Assembly: GCA_013205565.1 (NCBI GenBank)
Contig: JABMMM010000047.1
Coordinates: forward strand, 48,588 to 112,587
Direction: 5' to 3'
DNA: 64,000 nucleotides
From: Alcaligenaceae bacterium
Lineage (GTDB): Bacteria; Pseudomonadota; Gammaproteobacteria; Burkholderiales; Burkholderiaceae_B
A program made the translations under genes and the position numbers. Below, piece after piece: positions 9,619-19,461 of this stretch; position 1 is the first letter of the stretch; every line of letters starts with the position of its first letter. A model generated the notes under the pieces. It made no database searches. It saw nothing but the letters and a program-made list of their open reading frames with translations, and was not told where the DNA came from.

Positions 9619-11187
9619 ATGACTGCGACCTCTGCGCGCGACCCAGACGTAGCCCCGCTTGAGGGCCGCATGCTTTGGATGGCTGCGATTGTGATTGCTG
9701 GCGCGAATTTTATGGCCGTGCTTGATCTGACGATTGCCAACGTCTCGGTGCCGAATATTGCCGGAAGCCTGGCTGCAACAACGAGCCAAGGGACTTGGAT
9801 CATTACCTCCTACGCGGTGGCCGAGGCAATTATCTTGCCGCTTACCGGGTGGCTTGCTGCCCGCTTTGGCTTGGTGCGCACATTTATTTGGGCGATGGGT
9901 TTGTTTGCTGTATTTTCTATTTTATGCGGCTTGTCGACCTCGCTAGGAATGCTCGTCGTGGCGCGTGTATTGCAGGGGTTGGCGGGTGGTCCGTTGATGC
10001 CATTGTCGCAAACACTTTTGTTACGTATTTTCCCGAAAGAAAAGGCTGGTACGGCGATCACACTTTGGTCGATGACGACTTTGATCGCACCGATCTCAGG
10101 TCCCGTCTTGGGTGGGTGGATTTGTGAAAACTGGTCTTGGTCATGGATTTTCTTTATTAATTTACCGCTTGGCTGTGTGTCGATTTATTTTGCGATGAAG
10201 TTGTTGTTGCGTTACGAGTTGCCCCTCAAACGTCTGCCCATCGATACAGTGGGTTTGGTGTTGTTGGTGATCTGGGTGGGTGCGCTTCAGATTTTGCTTG
10301 ATGTGGGTAAAGAGCACGATTGGTTTGCTTCAACTGAAATGACTGCGTTAGCTATCACTTCTGTCGTTGGTTTTGCAGCGTTTTTAATTTGGGAGTTGAC
10401 CGCCGAGCATCCGATCGTTGATCTAAAGGTGTTTCGACACCGAGGTTTCACCGTCGCGGTCATTGCGATGAGTATTGGCTATTCATCTTTCTTGGTGTTG
10501 AATGTGTTGACTCCGCTATGGCTGCAACTGAATATGGACTACACCGCCGGGCAGGCGGGTAGAACGATCGGTTGGACTGGTGTGTTTTCTTTGTGTATGG
10601 CGCCGCTCGTGGCACGTCTGGCTTTAAAAATTGATCGACGAAAACTTGTCTTTGCAGGCTTGCTTTGGCTGTCAGGTGTGACGGCGTTACGGTTCACGGG
10701 AAGCACAGACTTAACCTATTGGCAGATCGTTTTTCCTCTGATGGTGATGGGACTGGGTATGCCGTTTTTCTTTATTTCGGCCTCTGGTATGGCACTTGCC
10801 AGCGTCAGCGTCGAAGACACAGCCTCTGCTGCGGGGTTGCTAAATTTTTCACGTGCTTTAGTGGGCGCCTTTGCTGTCTCGGTGATGGCAACGGTTTGGG
10901 ACGATCACTCAACCGTAAACCATGCCGAGTTTGTCGGTTTAGTAGATGGCGACGGTCGTTTGCTGCGCCTACTTTCAGAAAATGGTCTTTCGATTGAAAT
11001 GAGTCAAGCAATGCTTGACCAATTGATTCACAGTCAAAGTGTCATGATCGCCACGAACGAAATCATGATGGTGGTCGCTGGCACCTTTTTTCTGGGCGCT
11101 TGCGTGATCTGGCTGGCCCCTCGTCCGCGTTCTTGGCACGGTCCCTCCGAGGGTAAGCCGGTCGCTTCAAAAGACGCCTCTGTTTGA
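9619..11187 (+). CDS. DHA2 family MFS multidrug efflux permease, EmrB-like
   Basis: 522 aa, 14-TM-like; FMAVLDLTIANVSVPNIAGSLAATTSQGTWIITSYAVAEAI, GPVLGGWICENWSWSWIFFINLPLG. Confidence 0.92.
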   Translation: MTATSARDPDVAPLEGRMLWMAAIVIAGANFMAVLDLTIANVSVPNIAGSLAATTSQGTWIITSYAVAEAIILPLTGWLAARFGLVRTFIWAMGLFAVFSILCGLSTSLGMLVVARVLQGLAGGPLMPLSQTLLLRIFPKEKAGTAITLWSMTTLIAPISGPVLGGWICENWSWSWIFFINLPLGCVSIYFAMKLLLRYELPLKRLPIDTVGLVLLVIWVGALQILLDVGKEHDWFASTEMTALAITSVVGFAAFLIWELTAEHPIVDLKVFRHRGFTVAVIAMSIGYSSFLVLNVLTPLWLQLNMDYTAGQAGRTIGWTGVFSLCMAPLVARLALKIDRRKLVFAGLLWLSGVTALRFTGSTDLTYWQIVFPLMVMGLGMPFFFISASGMALASVSVEDTASAAGLLNFSRALVGAFAVSVMATVWDDHSTVNHAEFVGLVDGDGRLLRLLSENGLSIEMSQAMLDQLIHSQSVMIATNEIMMVVAGTFFLGACVIWLAPRPRSWHGPSEGKPVASKDASV

Positions 11188-11267
11188 CAGTTTGACTGTT
11201 TAAGTTGAACCTCTGGCTCTATACTCGGTCAGAGTCTTATCTTCAACAGCTTTGATGAGGTCTGCCA

Positions 11268-11981
11268 ATGAATATCCAAGAACGTGACATGTTGAACGCT
11301 TTTCTTGCCCAGCTGACGCAAGCTCAGGTTGGCGCCAAAGACGTCGACGCCGATTTGCTGATTGCCCAGGCGTTGGCAAAGCAGCCGAGTGCGGGTTATT
11401 TGCTCGTGCAAAGGGCGATGCAGTTAGATTTTGTTTTGCAACAATCTCAGGCAAAGGTTGCTGAGTTGCAGGCGCAGCTCGAACGGCAGCAGCCCGCTGC
11501 GCAAACCAGCTTTTTAGGCGATGCACACGCGTGGGGTCGTGCGCCTTCAGCGCCGGCGGTTGGGGCTGGCTTGACGTCTGCTCCGGCCAGGGCGCCGATG
11601 GCAGCTGGGCCCGTGGCCAACGCAGCCGCAGCACCCGCAACGGCGGCTGCTGCGGCGCCCGCGCCGGCTGCCGCAGCGCCATGGGGTTCGAGCATAATGG
11701 GTACGGTGGCCACGACAGCGGCAGGGGTTGTGGCGGGTTCTTTTCTATACTCAGGCATCCAAAGCTTGATGGGTAACCAAAATTCGGGCGGGGCCTTTGG
11801 TTCAGGCAAGGGGCACGACAATCAACAATCGACAGGCCATACCGAGAACAACACCGTTGTGAATAACTATTACGCCAACGAACCGGCACAGACTTCGGCC
11901 TATGATCCGCCAGAACTGTCAGGCGGCTACGACGTCGCCGATTCTGGTGACGACTTTGGTGGGTCTGACGATACGGCTTAA
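11268..11981 (+). CDS. DUF2076 domain-containing protein
   Basis: MNIQERDMLNAFLAQLTQAQ...DADLLIAQALAKQPSAGYLLVQRAMQLD... followed by Ala/Pro-rich linker and Gly-rich TM segment. Confidence 0.75.
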   Translation: MNIQERDMLNAFLAQLTQAQVGAKDVDADLLIAQALAKQPSAGYLLVQRAMQLDFVLQQSQAKVAELQAQLERQQPAAQTSFLGDAHAWGRAPSAPAVGAGLTSAPARAPMAAGPVANAAAAPATAAAAAPAPAAAAPWGSSIMGTVATTAAGVVAGSFLYSGIQSLMGNQNSGGAFGSGKGHDNQQSTGHTENNTVVNNYYANEPAQTSAYDPPELSGGYDVADSGDDFGGSDDTA

Positions 11982-11986
11982 CGTTC

Positions 11987-12012
11987 GCGGCACCTCTTGA
12001 CTGAGGTGCCGC
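11987..12012 (+). terminator. Strong hairpin (10-bp perfect stem, 6-nt loop), possible transcription terminator
   Basis: GCGGCACCTC-TTGACT-GAGGTGCCGC begins 6 nt after the DUF2076 stop; no T-tract, so intrinsic termination is uncertain. Confidence 0.5.
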
Positions 12013-12050
12013 CGCCTCCGTAAAACATAAAGATTGACACAGGGGGCAAC

Positions 12051-12779
12051 ATGTCGCAGATAAAAAAAACGCAACGTTTTGGTTTGCTACTACCATCATC
12101 GAATACAACCCAAGAGCCCGAGTTCCTCCAGGCGTTGCCTGCGTCGGTGTCCTTGCACTGCGCGCGCTTATCGTTAAGCCAAATCGACCCAGAATCGACC
12201 ATCAAAATCGTTGCCGAACTCGAAACCGAGACCCGCAAGCTAAGCGATGCGCGTGTCGATGCCGTGGTGCTGTCGGCCACGGCTCCGTCTACCCGCATGG
12301 GCAAGGGTTACGACCAAGATATTTGTCAGCGTATTGAAAAAGCCTGCGGCAAGCCCGCCACCACGGCAGCGACAGCGATGTTGCAGGCTTTTCAGGTTCT
12401 AGGCATTAAGCGGATTGTGTTGGCGGCGCCCTGGAGCGCTGGCACCAATCAAACGGTTGCTGCCTTCATCGAGGCACACGGCGTGAGCGTGTTGCACCAA
12501 GAGGCTATGGGGATCGTCAGCAATCTTGAAGTCGGCGATCTCGATGCGCAAACGGCCTATGCCTGTGGTCGCAAAGCTGATCGCCCAGAGGCTGACGCTA
12601 TATTTTTAGCCTGCGGTAATTGGATGACAATGGATATCATCCAGGCGCTTGAGCGTGCGACAGGTAAGCCGGTGCTCAGTACAAATAGTTGCGCTCTTTG
12701 GGCGATGCTAAATATTTTGGGTGGTCATCAGAGCCTGCCTGGGTACGGCACTCTGCTGGGCGAGCATCTGGTCGTTTGA
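12051..12779 (+). CDS. Asp/Glu racemase superfamily protein, maleate cis-trans isomerase / arylmalonate decarboxylase-like
   Basis: FGLLLPSSNTTQEPEF..., ATAMLQAFQVLGIKRIVLAAPW, DAIFLACGNWMTMDIIQALE, PVLSTNSCALWAML. Confidence 0.82.
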   Translation: MSQIKKTQRFGLLLPSSNTTQEPEFLQALPASVSLHCARLSLSQIDPESTIKIVAELETETRKLSDARVDAVVLSATAPSTRMGKGYDQDICQRIEKACGKPATTAATAMLQAFQVLGIKRIVLAAPWSAGTNQTVAAFIEAHGVSVLHQEAMGIVSNLEVGDLDAQTAYACGRKADRPEADAIFLACGNWMTMDIIQALERATGKPVLSTNSCALWAMLNILGGHQSLPGYGTLLGEHLVV

Positions 12780-12860
12780 GAACGTCCGCCGCGCGCGCTC
12801 AGCCCAACGGGTCTGCTTGCCAAAAGCGATCATCTACATCAACGTCAACACTGGATAGCT

Positions 12861-13865
12861 ATGCTCGTCAAAATCACTGACTTACCTCTTTGTCGTTCGT
12901 ATTGGTCTTGTGTTGCCTCGGTACGGGCCGCGCTGATCGCGTTGACGGTGTTAACAGTGCTCGCGGTGCCAGCGCAAGCCGCAGGTACGATTCGTTTTTA
13001 TGCCATCGTCGCCGCAGGCGGTAGCGTAGACGCGATGGCCCGTATTGTCGGAGAAAAATTTGGTCCGCTGGTCGATGCGACAGTCGTGGTTGAAAACAAA
13101 CCAGGCGGCGGTGGCAATCTTGCAACCCAAACAGTCGCACGCGCTGCACCAGACGGATTATCTCTTTTAGTGAGTGGCAACAACCACACGTCTAATTTGT
13201 CACTTTATAAAGAGACTGGCTACCAACTGGAAGATTTAATACCGGTGGCCGAGTTAATGCGTGGTCCGGCTGTGATCGTGGTGGCTGCTCAATCGCCATA
13301 TCAATCCTTTGATCAGTTGCTGGCAGATGCCAAAAAGCGACCCAAAGAAATTTCTTTTGGTACCGCGGGTATCGGTACAGCAAGTCATTTTGCAGCAGAG
13401 TACACATTTTTTACGGCGCAGGTCAAAATGATTTCAGTGCCCTATCGCGGCTCGGGGCCCTCGCTCACCGACTTGTTAGGTGGGCAGATTCCTGTCGCGG
13501 TGTCGTCTCTTGTGGCGGCGATGCCGTTGATTAAAGCGGGCAAGCTACGCGCGTTGGCCGTCACCTCGCTTAAACGGTGGCCAGGTGCAGAAGGGATTCC
13601 AACTGTTGCCGAGTTTGGCATGCCTGGCTTTGAACAGTTATCTTGGATCGGTTTATTTGCACCCAAAGGCACGCCTGCAGCAACGATCGAGCGATATAGT
13701 CAGGCAGTTAAAAAAGTGTTGACCGATCCCGACGTGCAGCGAAGAGTCGCCGGTTTAGGAGGCATCGTAGGGGAGTTAGGTGCGACAGAGTTTAAAAAAT
13801 TTGTCGACGAAGACTATGTGACCGTGCAGCAGATCGTCAAGAGTGTCGGCATGAAGCCAGACTGA
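12861..13865 (+). CDS. Bug family tripartite tricarboxylate transporter substrate-binding protein
   Basis: Signal peptide; VVENKPGGGGNLATQTVARAAPDGLSLL; VPYRGSGPSLTDLLGGQI; GKLRALAVTSLKR. Confidence 0.9.
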   Translation: MLVKITDLPLCRSYWSCVASVRAALIALTVLTVLAVPAQAAGTIRFYAIVAAGGSVDAMARIVGEKFGPLVDATVVVENKPGGGGNLATQTVARAAPDGLSLLVSGNNHTSNLSLYKETGYQLEDLIPVAELMRGPAVIVVAAQSPYQSFDQLLADAKKRPKEISFGTAGIGTASHFAAEYTFFTAQVKMISVPYRGSGPSLTDLLGGQIPVAVSSLVAAMPLIKAGKLRALAVTSLKRWPGAEGIPTVAEFGMPGFEQLSWIGLFAPKGTPAATIERYSQAVKKVLTDPDVQRRVAGLGGIVGELGATEFKKFVDEDYVTVQQIVKSVGMKPD

Positions 13866-13869
13866 GCGT

Positions 13870-14550
13870 TTAAGCGGGTCGTTGCAGCTCGATACCGGTT
13901 CGCGTTTTGAATGCGGCAAGATCTTCGGCTGTATCAATGTCAAGAATAAAATGGTCGTTGTCGGTTGGATACGGATCAACGCGTTCTGGGTGCTCTTGAA
14001 TAAAGCCCTTGCAGGTCACACTTGCTGCGGCAGCGACGATTGTCGACACAACGTTTTTTGAGATCGCGACCGGGTTGCCGCGTTGCCCGTTTACGAGCGG
14101 ATAACGAATGTCTGTCGTGGGTTGTCGAGCTGAAAATGCGTGAATCAGCTCTATAAAATCCGCCGCAGCCAACAGGGGCTGGTCTGCAAGGGTGATAAAG
14201 CTGAAATCAAAGGGTTCGCGTAGCTGACTCAAGCCAAGTCGCACAGACGCTTGTTGACCGTCTTCAGGTTTAGGGTTGCGAACAATTCCGACGCCTTGCT
14301 CTTTGAGTTCAGCCTCAATCAGGGCGTGAAAGTAGCCGGTCACGACAACAATATTGTGGATACCCGCCGCGCGCAGTGCAGCGATCTGGCGTTTTAGCAG
14401 CGATTGGCCGTTTAGGGTAAGCAAGCTTTTGGGCATGCCACCTAAGCGTGAGCCTCCGCCCGCCGCCAATAATACGGCCGCCGGTTTTAACGCGCGAGGG
14501 TTTGCTTGTTGTTCACGCATCAGGTTTATGGATTCGCTCGGCGAGGTCAC
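13870..14550 (-). CDS. MobA/MocA-like nucleotidyltransferase family protein
   Basis: AAVLLAAGGGSRLGGMPKSLLTLNGQSLLKRQIAALRAAG; ITLADQPLL; LDIDTAEDLAAF. Confidence 0.85.
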   Translation of the reverse strand: MTSPSESINLMREQQANPRALKPAAVLLAAGGGSRLGGMPKSLLTLNGQSLLKRQIAALRAAGIHNIVVVTGYFHALIEAELKEQGVGIVRNPKPEDGQQASVRLGLSQLREPFDFSFITLADQPLLAAADFIELIHAFSARQPTTDIRYPLVNGQRGNPVAISKNVVSTIVAAAASVTCKGFIQEHPERVDPYPTDNDHFILDIDTAEDLAAFKTRTGIELQRPA

Positions 14551-14583
14551 AAAAATAAGGTAAGCGCTACGAGGCTAAAGTGG

Positions 14584-16152
14584 TCAGGTCACTGGCGCCG
14601 GGTTAAACAAGACCAGGGCGTTCGCAATTTTCCAGTGCTCGGCCCAAGTTTTTTTTCCACTTGCAACGTCGAGCATCAGTCTAAAAATCTCCCAGCCAAG
14701 CTCTTCGATCGTCAGTTCGCCATCAGCGATACGCCCGGCATTGACATCCATGATGTCGTGCCAGCGACGCGCCAGATCGGTTCGCGTTGCGACTTTAATG
14801 ACAGGGCATTCGGCCAGACCATAGGGCGTGCCTCGGCCCGTTGTAAAAATGTGCAGATTCATACCCGCCGCAAGTTGCAGCGTCCCGCAAATAAAATCAC
14901 TCGCTGGCGTGGCGGCATACACCAGGCCGCGCTGGTCACGCGCAAGTTTTTCACCGGGTGGTAAAACGCTTGAAATCGCTGAGCTGCCACTTTTAATGAT
15001 CGAACCCATTGCTTTTTCAACGATGTTAGATAAACCGCCTGCCTTGTTACCGGGAGTGGTGTTAGCGCTTCGGTCAACGTTGGCGCGCGCAAGATAGCTG
15101 TCGTACCATCCAAGTTGCGTCACGATGTCTTGGGCCACACTGGCGTTGATTGCGCGCGAGGTGAGTTGATCAACACCGTCGCGCACTTCGGTGTTTTCGC
15201 TAAACATGACAGTGGCGCCGGCACGTACCAGCAAGTCCGCCGCGATGCCTAAGGCAGGGTTGGCAGTGACGCCACTCAGCGCATCACTGCCGCCGCACTG
15301 CATGCCAACGATCAGTTCGCTGGCCGGCACGGTTTGGCGAGTGCGTTGATTCAGGCGGTTTAAATGAACGGTTGCCTCAGTCATGATCGCCTCAATCATC
15401 GACATAAAGCCCACGTGTTGCGCGTCTTGCAAACAGACAGTATCGACACCCGTTGAGCGATCGTCTTTGATTGGAAAGCTGCCTGGGGGCAAGAGTCTGT
15501 CGGGTTGTAACTTTTCACAGCCAAGGCTGACCACCATCACTTCGCCCCCAAAATTCGGGTTCAGACTGATATTGCGGAGCGTGCGGATCGGAATGATGGC
15601 TTCGGCGGCATCGATGGCCACGCCGCACCCGTAAGTATGCTCAAGACCAACGATATCGTCGACATTCGGGTATTTGGGCAATAGTTCGGTTTTAATTCGA
15701 GTGACTGCGTATTCAACGACTCCGGCCACGCACTGCACCGTGGTGGTAATCGCAAGAATATTGCGCGTGCCGACCGAGCCGTCACCATTGCGATAGCCTT
15801 CAAACGTATAGCCTTCAAGCGGGGCAGTCGAGGGTGGTTGGACGGTGGCAATAGGCAGGTTTTCAAAATTGCGGGCGGCAGGCATTCGCAACAGCCGTTC
15901 ATGCACCCAACTGCCTGCAGGAATCGGTTTGAGGGCGTAGCCAATGGCGAGCCCATAGCGAATAATGGGCGCCTCTTGGGCAAAATCGATTAAGGCGACT
16001 TTGTGCGCTTGGGGTACCTTGTTGACTAGTACCAGGCCAGACGGCAAAACGGTGCCCGCGGGCAGTCCCCCATCGTTGCCTACGATGGCAACGTTATCGA
16101 GCTCGTGCATCTTAATCAGGTGAGGCTTAGGATTTGTCTGTGCGTCTGTCAT
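14584..16152 (-). CDS. UxaA family hydrolase (altronate/galactarate dehydratase-like)
   Basis: 522 aa; [70 protein letters not shown]. Confidence 0.9.
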   Translation of the reverse strand: MTDAQTNPKPHLIKMHELDNVAIVGNDGGLPAGTVLPSGLVLVNKVPQAHKVALIDFAQEAPIIRYGLAIGYALKPIPAGSWVHERLLRMPAARNFENLPIATVQPPSTAPLEGYTFEGYRNGDGSVGTRNILAITTTVQCVAGVVEYAVTRIKTELLPKYPNVDDIVGLEHTYGCGVAIDAAEAIIPIRTLRNISLNPNFGGEVMVVSLGCEKLQPDRLLPPGSFPIKDDRSTGVDTVCLQDAQHVGFMSMIEAIMTEATVHLNRLNQRTRQTVPASELIVGMQCGGSDALSGVTANPALGIAADLLVRAGATVMFSENTEVRDGVDQLTSRAINASVAQDIVTQLGWYDSYLARANVDRSANTTPGNKAGGLSNIVEKAMGSIIKSGSSAISSVLPPGEKLARDQRGLVYAATPASDFICGTLQLAAGMNLHIFTTGRGTPYGLAECPVIKVATRTDLARRWHDIMDVNAGRIADGELTIEELGWEIFRLMLDVASGKKTWAEHWKIANALVLFNPAPVT

Positions 16153-16269
16153 GTTGTTCTTTTAGAGGGCTTGAGAACGTAGATCGTGCTAAAAAAGCGC
16201 ATTCTGAGTGTATCGTATCGCCTAAATACGCAATCTCGCTACGTTTTTGCAAAATCCCTGTCTGCGCCT

Positions 16270-17433
16270 ATGAAAATCACCGAAATCCGTGAATCGACTC
16301 GTCCGATCAAATCTAACATTCGGAACGCTTACATTGATTTTTCAAAAATGACCCTGAGTCTGGTCGCCGTTGTGACAGATGTCATCCGCGAGGGTAAGCC
16401 AGTTATCGGCTACGGTTTTAACTCGAACGGGCGCTATGGGCAGGGCGCTTTGATGCGAGAGCGCTTTATTCCCCGCGTGCTGGAGGCGACCCCAGACTCT
16501 TTGCTCGATGCGCAGGGTGTTTTGTGTCCGCATAAGGTTTGGGCCACGATGATGAACAACGAAAAGCCTGGCGGGCATGGCGAGCGTTCGGTGGCGGTCG
16601 GTACGATTGATATGGCCGTCTGGGATGCAGTGGCAAAAATTGAGGGGCAACCACTTTATCAATTACTGGCCGATCGCTACGGCGACGGCAAGCCAAAGCG
16701 CGAGGTATTTGTTTATGCGGCTGGTGGGTATTATTGGCCAGGCCAGGGTCTTGAAGGTCTGACCAGCGAGATGCAGAGCTATCTGGATCGTGGTTATTCG
16801 GTGGTCAAGAAAAAAATCGGTGGGGGGTCTTTAGGTGAAGACTGCAAGCGCATTGAAGCCGTGCTTAAGTTGCTTGGGCCAGGCCAAAGGCTAGCGGTCG
16901 ATGCCAACGGCCGGTTTGATTTAAACACTGCGATTGAGTATGGCAAAGCCTTAGCGCAATACGACTTATTTTGGTACGAAGAGGCCGGTGATCCGCTTGA
17001 TTTCGAACTGCAGGCAGAACTAGCGAACCATTACGATAAGCCTATGGCAACAGGTGAAAACTTGTTTTCAATGCAAGACGCGCGTAATTTAATTCGCTAT
17101 GGCGGCATGCGTCGTGATCGTGATTGGCTGCAATTTGACTGTGCGCTAAGTTACGGCCTCGTTGAGTATCTGCGCACCCTTGAGATGCTCAAAGAATACG
17201 ATTGGTCACCCAAACGGTGTGTGCCGCACGGTGGCCATCAGATGTCGCTTGCGATTGCCGCGGGTTTGGGCCTGGGTGGTAACGAAAGCTATCCCGATCT
17301 TTTTCAACCCTATGGCGGCTTTCCTGACGGCGTCAAGGTCGAGAACAGTTTTGTGACCTTGCCTGAACTCGTTGGGATTGGTTTTGAAGGTAAGGCAGAT
17401 TTGTACGCAGAGATGAGGGCGTTGGCGAGTTAA
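16270..17433 (+). CDS. Mandelate racemase / muconate lactonizing enzyme family (enolase superfamily) sugar-acid dehydratase-like
   Basis: Likely start MKITEIRESTRPIKSNIRNAYIDFSKMTLSLVAVVTDV at 16270; VVKKKIGG, VDANGRFD, EEAGDPLD, TGENLFS, PHGGHQMSLAIAAGLGLGG. Confidence 0.88.
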   Translation: MKITEIRESTRPIKSNIRNAYIDFSKMTLSLVAVVTDVIREGKPVIGYGFNSNGRYGQGALMRERFIPRVLEATPDSLLDAQGVLCPHKVWATMMNNEKPGGHGERSVAVGTIDMAVWDAVAKIEGQPLYQLLADRYGDGKPKREVFVYAAGGYYWPGQGLEGLTSEMQSYLDRGYSVVKKKIGGGSLGEDCKRIEAVLKLLGPGQRLAVDANGRFDLNTAIEYGKALAQYDLFWYEEAGDPLDFELQAELANHYDKPMATGENLFSMQDARNLIRYGGMRRDRDWLQFDCALSYGLVEYLRTLEMLKEYDWSPKRCVPHGGHQMSLAIAAGLGLGGNESYPDLFQPYGGFPDGVKVENSFVTLPELVGIGFEGKADLYAEMRALAS

Positions 17434-17563
17434 ATACCGCTCACGCTTGAAGAGAAACGACTTTAGAACTTAGTACGCACAAAATTAAACGTTGTAAAAC
17501 AGCGATAGTCTTGCTTAAAGATTGCGCCACTTCTAAATATGACAGATAACAGCAGAGATATTT

Positions 17564-18559
17564 ATGACCAATATTCGTTTGAGCTTCGTTCGTGTGTACG
17601 CGCTGATCGTCGTAACAATGTTAGGGCTCGGCGCGAGTTTCGGTATTCACGCGCAGACTGTGTTTCCGGCCAAGTCAATTCGTCTTGTCGTACCCTTCAC
17701 GCCCGGGGGCGTCACCGACACGAGCGCGCGTTTGATTGCAGAGTACATGTCTAAAAAACTCGACCAACAAATCATCGTCGAAAACAAACCGGGCGCTTCG
17801 GGCAATATCGGTGCGGCGCAAGTGGCTGCGGCTGAGCCCGACGGCTACACTTTGTTGCTTGGGTTCGACGGCACGATGGTCATTAATCCTCACGTCTTTG
17901 CCAATATCCCTTTTGACACGCTGAAAGACTTTAGGCCAGTCGGAAAAATCGGTGACGCGATTTTGATACTGGTCGCTTACCCTGGCTTTAAAGCGCAAAC
18001 GCTGCAAGAGATTATCGCGCTCTCTAAACAACCGGGTGCGACAGTGAATTTTGGTTCTTCTGGCATAGGCAGCCCACAGCACGTTGCGGTTGAGTTGCTC
18101 AACCAGCGCACGGGCTCAAAGCTGATTCATATTCCATATAAGGGCGGCGGGCAGGCCATGATAGATGTGCAAGGTGGCACAATCCCCCTGGTTTATACGG
18201 CTGTCGCAGGTGCCTATCCACACATCATGTCTGGCAGGATCACCGCCATTGCGGTGTCCAGTGAAAAGCGGGCGCCCTCGTTGCCCAACGTACCCACTTT
18301 TATCGAGAGCGGTATTTCTGATTTTATTGTCAACTCTTGGGTCGGTATTTTTGCCCCGTCTAAGACACCGACCGCAGTAATCGAGCGTTTAAATTCTGTA
18401 TTGAACGAGGTGCTGTCCGACGCAGAAGTCAGCGCCAGACTTCAAAAGCTTGGAATCAGCGCGACGCCAGGCACGCCTGCAGCCTTCGGCGATGCAGTAA
18501 AAAAACATCTTGACGAGTACGGTCAAATCATCCGCTCGGCGGGGATTAAGCTCGAGTGA
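17564..18559 (+). CDS. Bug family tripartite tricarboxylate transporter substrate-binding protein
   Basis: FPAKSIRLVVPFTPGGVTDTSARLIAEYMSKKLDQQIIVENKPGASGNIGAAQVAAAEPDGYTLLLG. Confidence 0.95.
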   Translation: MTNIRLSFVRVYALIVVTMLGLGASFGIHAQTVFPAKSIRLVVPFTPGGVTDTSARLIAEYMSKKLDQQIIVENKPGASGNIGAAQVAAAEPDGYTLLLGFDGTMVINPHVFANIPFDTLKDFRPVGKIGDAILILVAYPGFKAQTLQEIIALSKQPGATVNFGSSGIGSPQHVAVELLNQRTGSKLIHIPYKGGGQAMIDVQGGTIPLVYTAVAGAYPHIMSGRITAIAVSSEKRAPSLPNVPTFIESGISDFIVNSWVGIFAPSKTPTAVIERLNSVLNEVLSDAEVSARLQKLGISATPGTPAAFGDAVKKHLDEYGQIIRSAGIKLE

Positions 18560-18633
18560 GTAAAAAAAAGATTGAGCATGACCTGTAGCCTGCGCACGTA
18601 GCCTTAATTGGATAATGGTATGAAAATCACCCA

Positions 18634-19383
18634 ATGCGCAGCGCCCCGCTCTTGAGTAACGAGTCATCTAACCCCGAAGCCTTGAATGAAAACAAGGCTC
18701 ATCGTCAGGCGATCGTCAAGGTGCTGAACGCGGTAAAACCGAGTTCTGTTCTTGATATTTGCTGCGGTGATGGTTGGTTGTCAACGGCATTCACGTATGC
18801 CACGGTGCTTCACGGCCTTGATTTTTACGCCAAGCCACCGCCGGGCTATGCTCAATTTTATAGCGCTGATTTTAATCAAGGTGTACCTGACGCCTGCGGG
18901 CAATACGATGCAGCGCTCTGTTGCGAGGCGATGGGCTATCTACAAAACCCGGGGCTGTTTTTACAAAGTGTGCACAGGCACCTAAACCCGGGTGCGACCT
19001 TCGTCCTGTCGTTGCCAAATCCCAACTATGCGGGGGCGCGTATCAACCATCTGATTCAAGGGTTTCCGCGTTCGTATTCTTGGTTTGCGCAAAATACAAC
19101 GGCCGAACCCCACATGCCCTGGCTGACCCTAGGCTTATTTCAACTTTGGCTGTTGCTCGGTTTAAATGGCTTCACGAGCATCACGGTGCACGAGGTCGAT
19201 GAAAAAAAGCCACGTCGTCAGATTGAAAAACTTGTGGGCTGGTTAATTAAAGCCTATGCGCGAAAAAAAATAAAAACAGCTCCGTCTGTCGCAGTGGCAG
19301 AACTGTGGCGTCAGGCGCTCTCTGATCAAGTGGTCTATGGTAGGCAACTAGTGATTTCTGCTACCGTGGTCAAACCAAAATAG
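18634..19383 (+). CDS. Class I SAM-dependent methyltransferase
   Basis: VLDICCGDGWLSTAF motif I; ALCCEAMGYLQNPGLFLQSVHRHLNPGATFVLSLPNP. Confidence 0.8.
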   Translation: MRSAPLLSNESSNPEALNENKAHRQAIVKVLNAVKPSSVLDICCGDGWLSTAFTYATVLHGLDFYAKPPPGYAQFYSADFNQGVPDACGQYDAALCCEAMGYLQNPGLFLQSVHRHLNPGATFVLSLPNPNYAGARINHLIQGFPRSYSWFAQNTTAEPHMPWLTLGLFQLWLLLGLNGFTSITVHEVDEKKPRRQIEKLVGWLIKAYARKKIKTAPSVAVAELWRQALSDQVVYGRQLVISATVVKPK

Positions 19384-19461
19384 ACTGCCAACCCTCTTTG
19401 AGCTAAGCTGCGTCTAAACAGGCGTTGCGGCTCCCTAACTGAATAAAAAAACAAGCGTGCA

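Noticed and set aside
11200-12108. 302-aa minus-strand ORF opposite DUF2076 and the start of the maleate-isomerase-like gene
   Set aside because: Low-complexity Pro/Arg/Gln-rich translation, antisense to a convincing DUF2076 gene; typical shadow ORF from biased codon use.
18634-19383. Considered as a biosynthetic cluster methyltransferase
   Set aside because: No neighbouring biosynthetic genes; appears a stand-alone methyltransferase.
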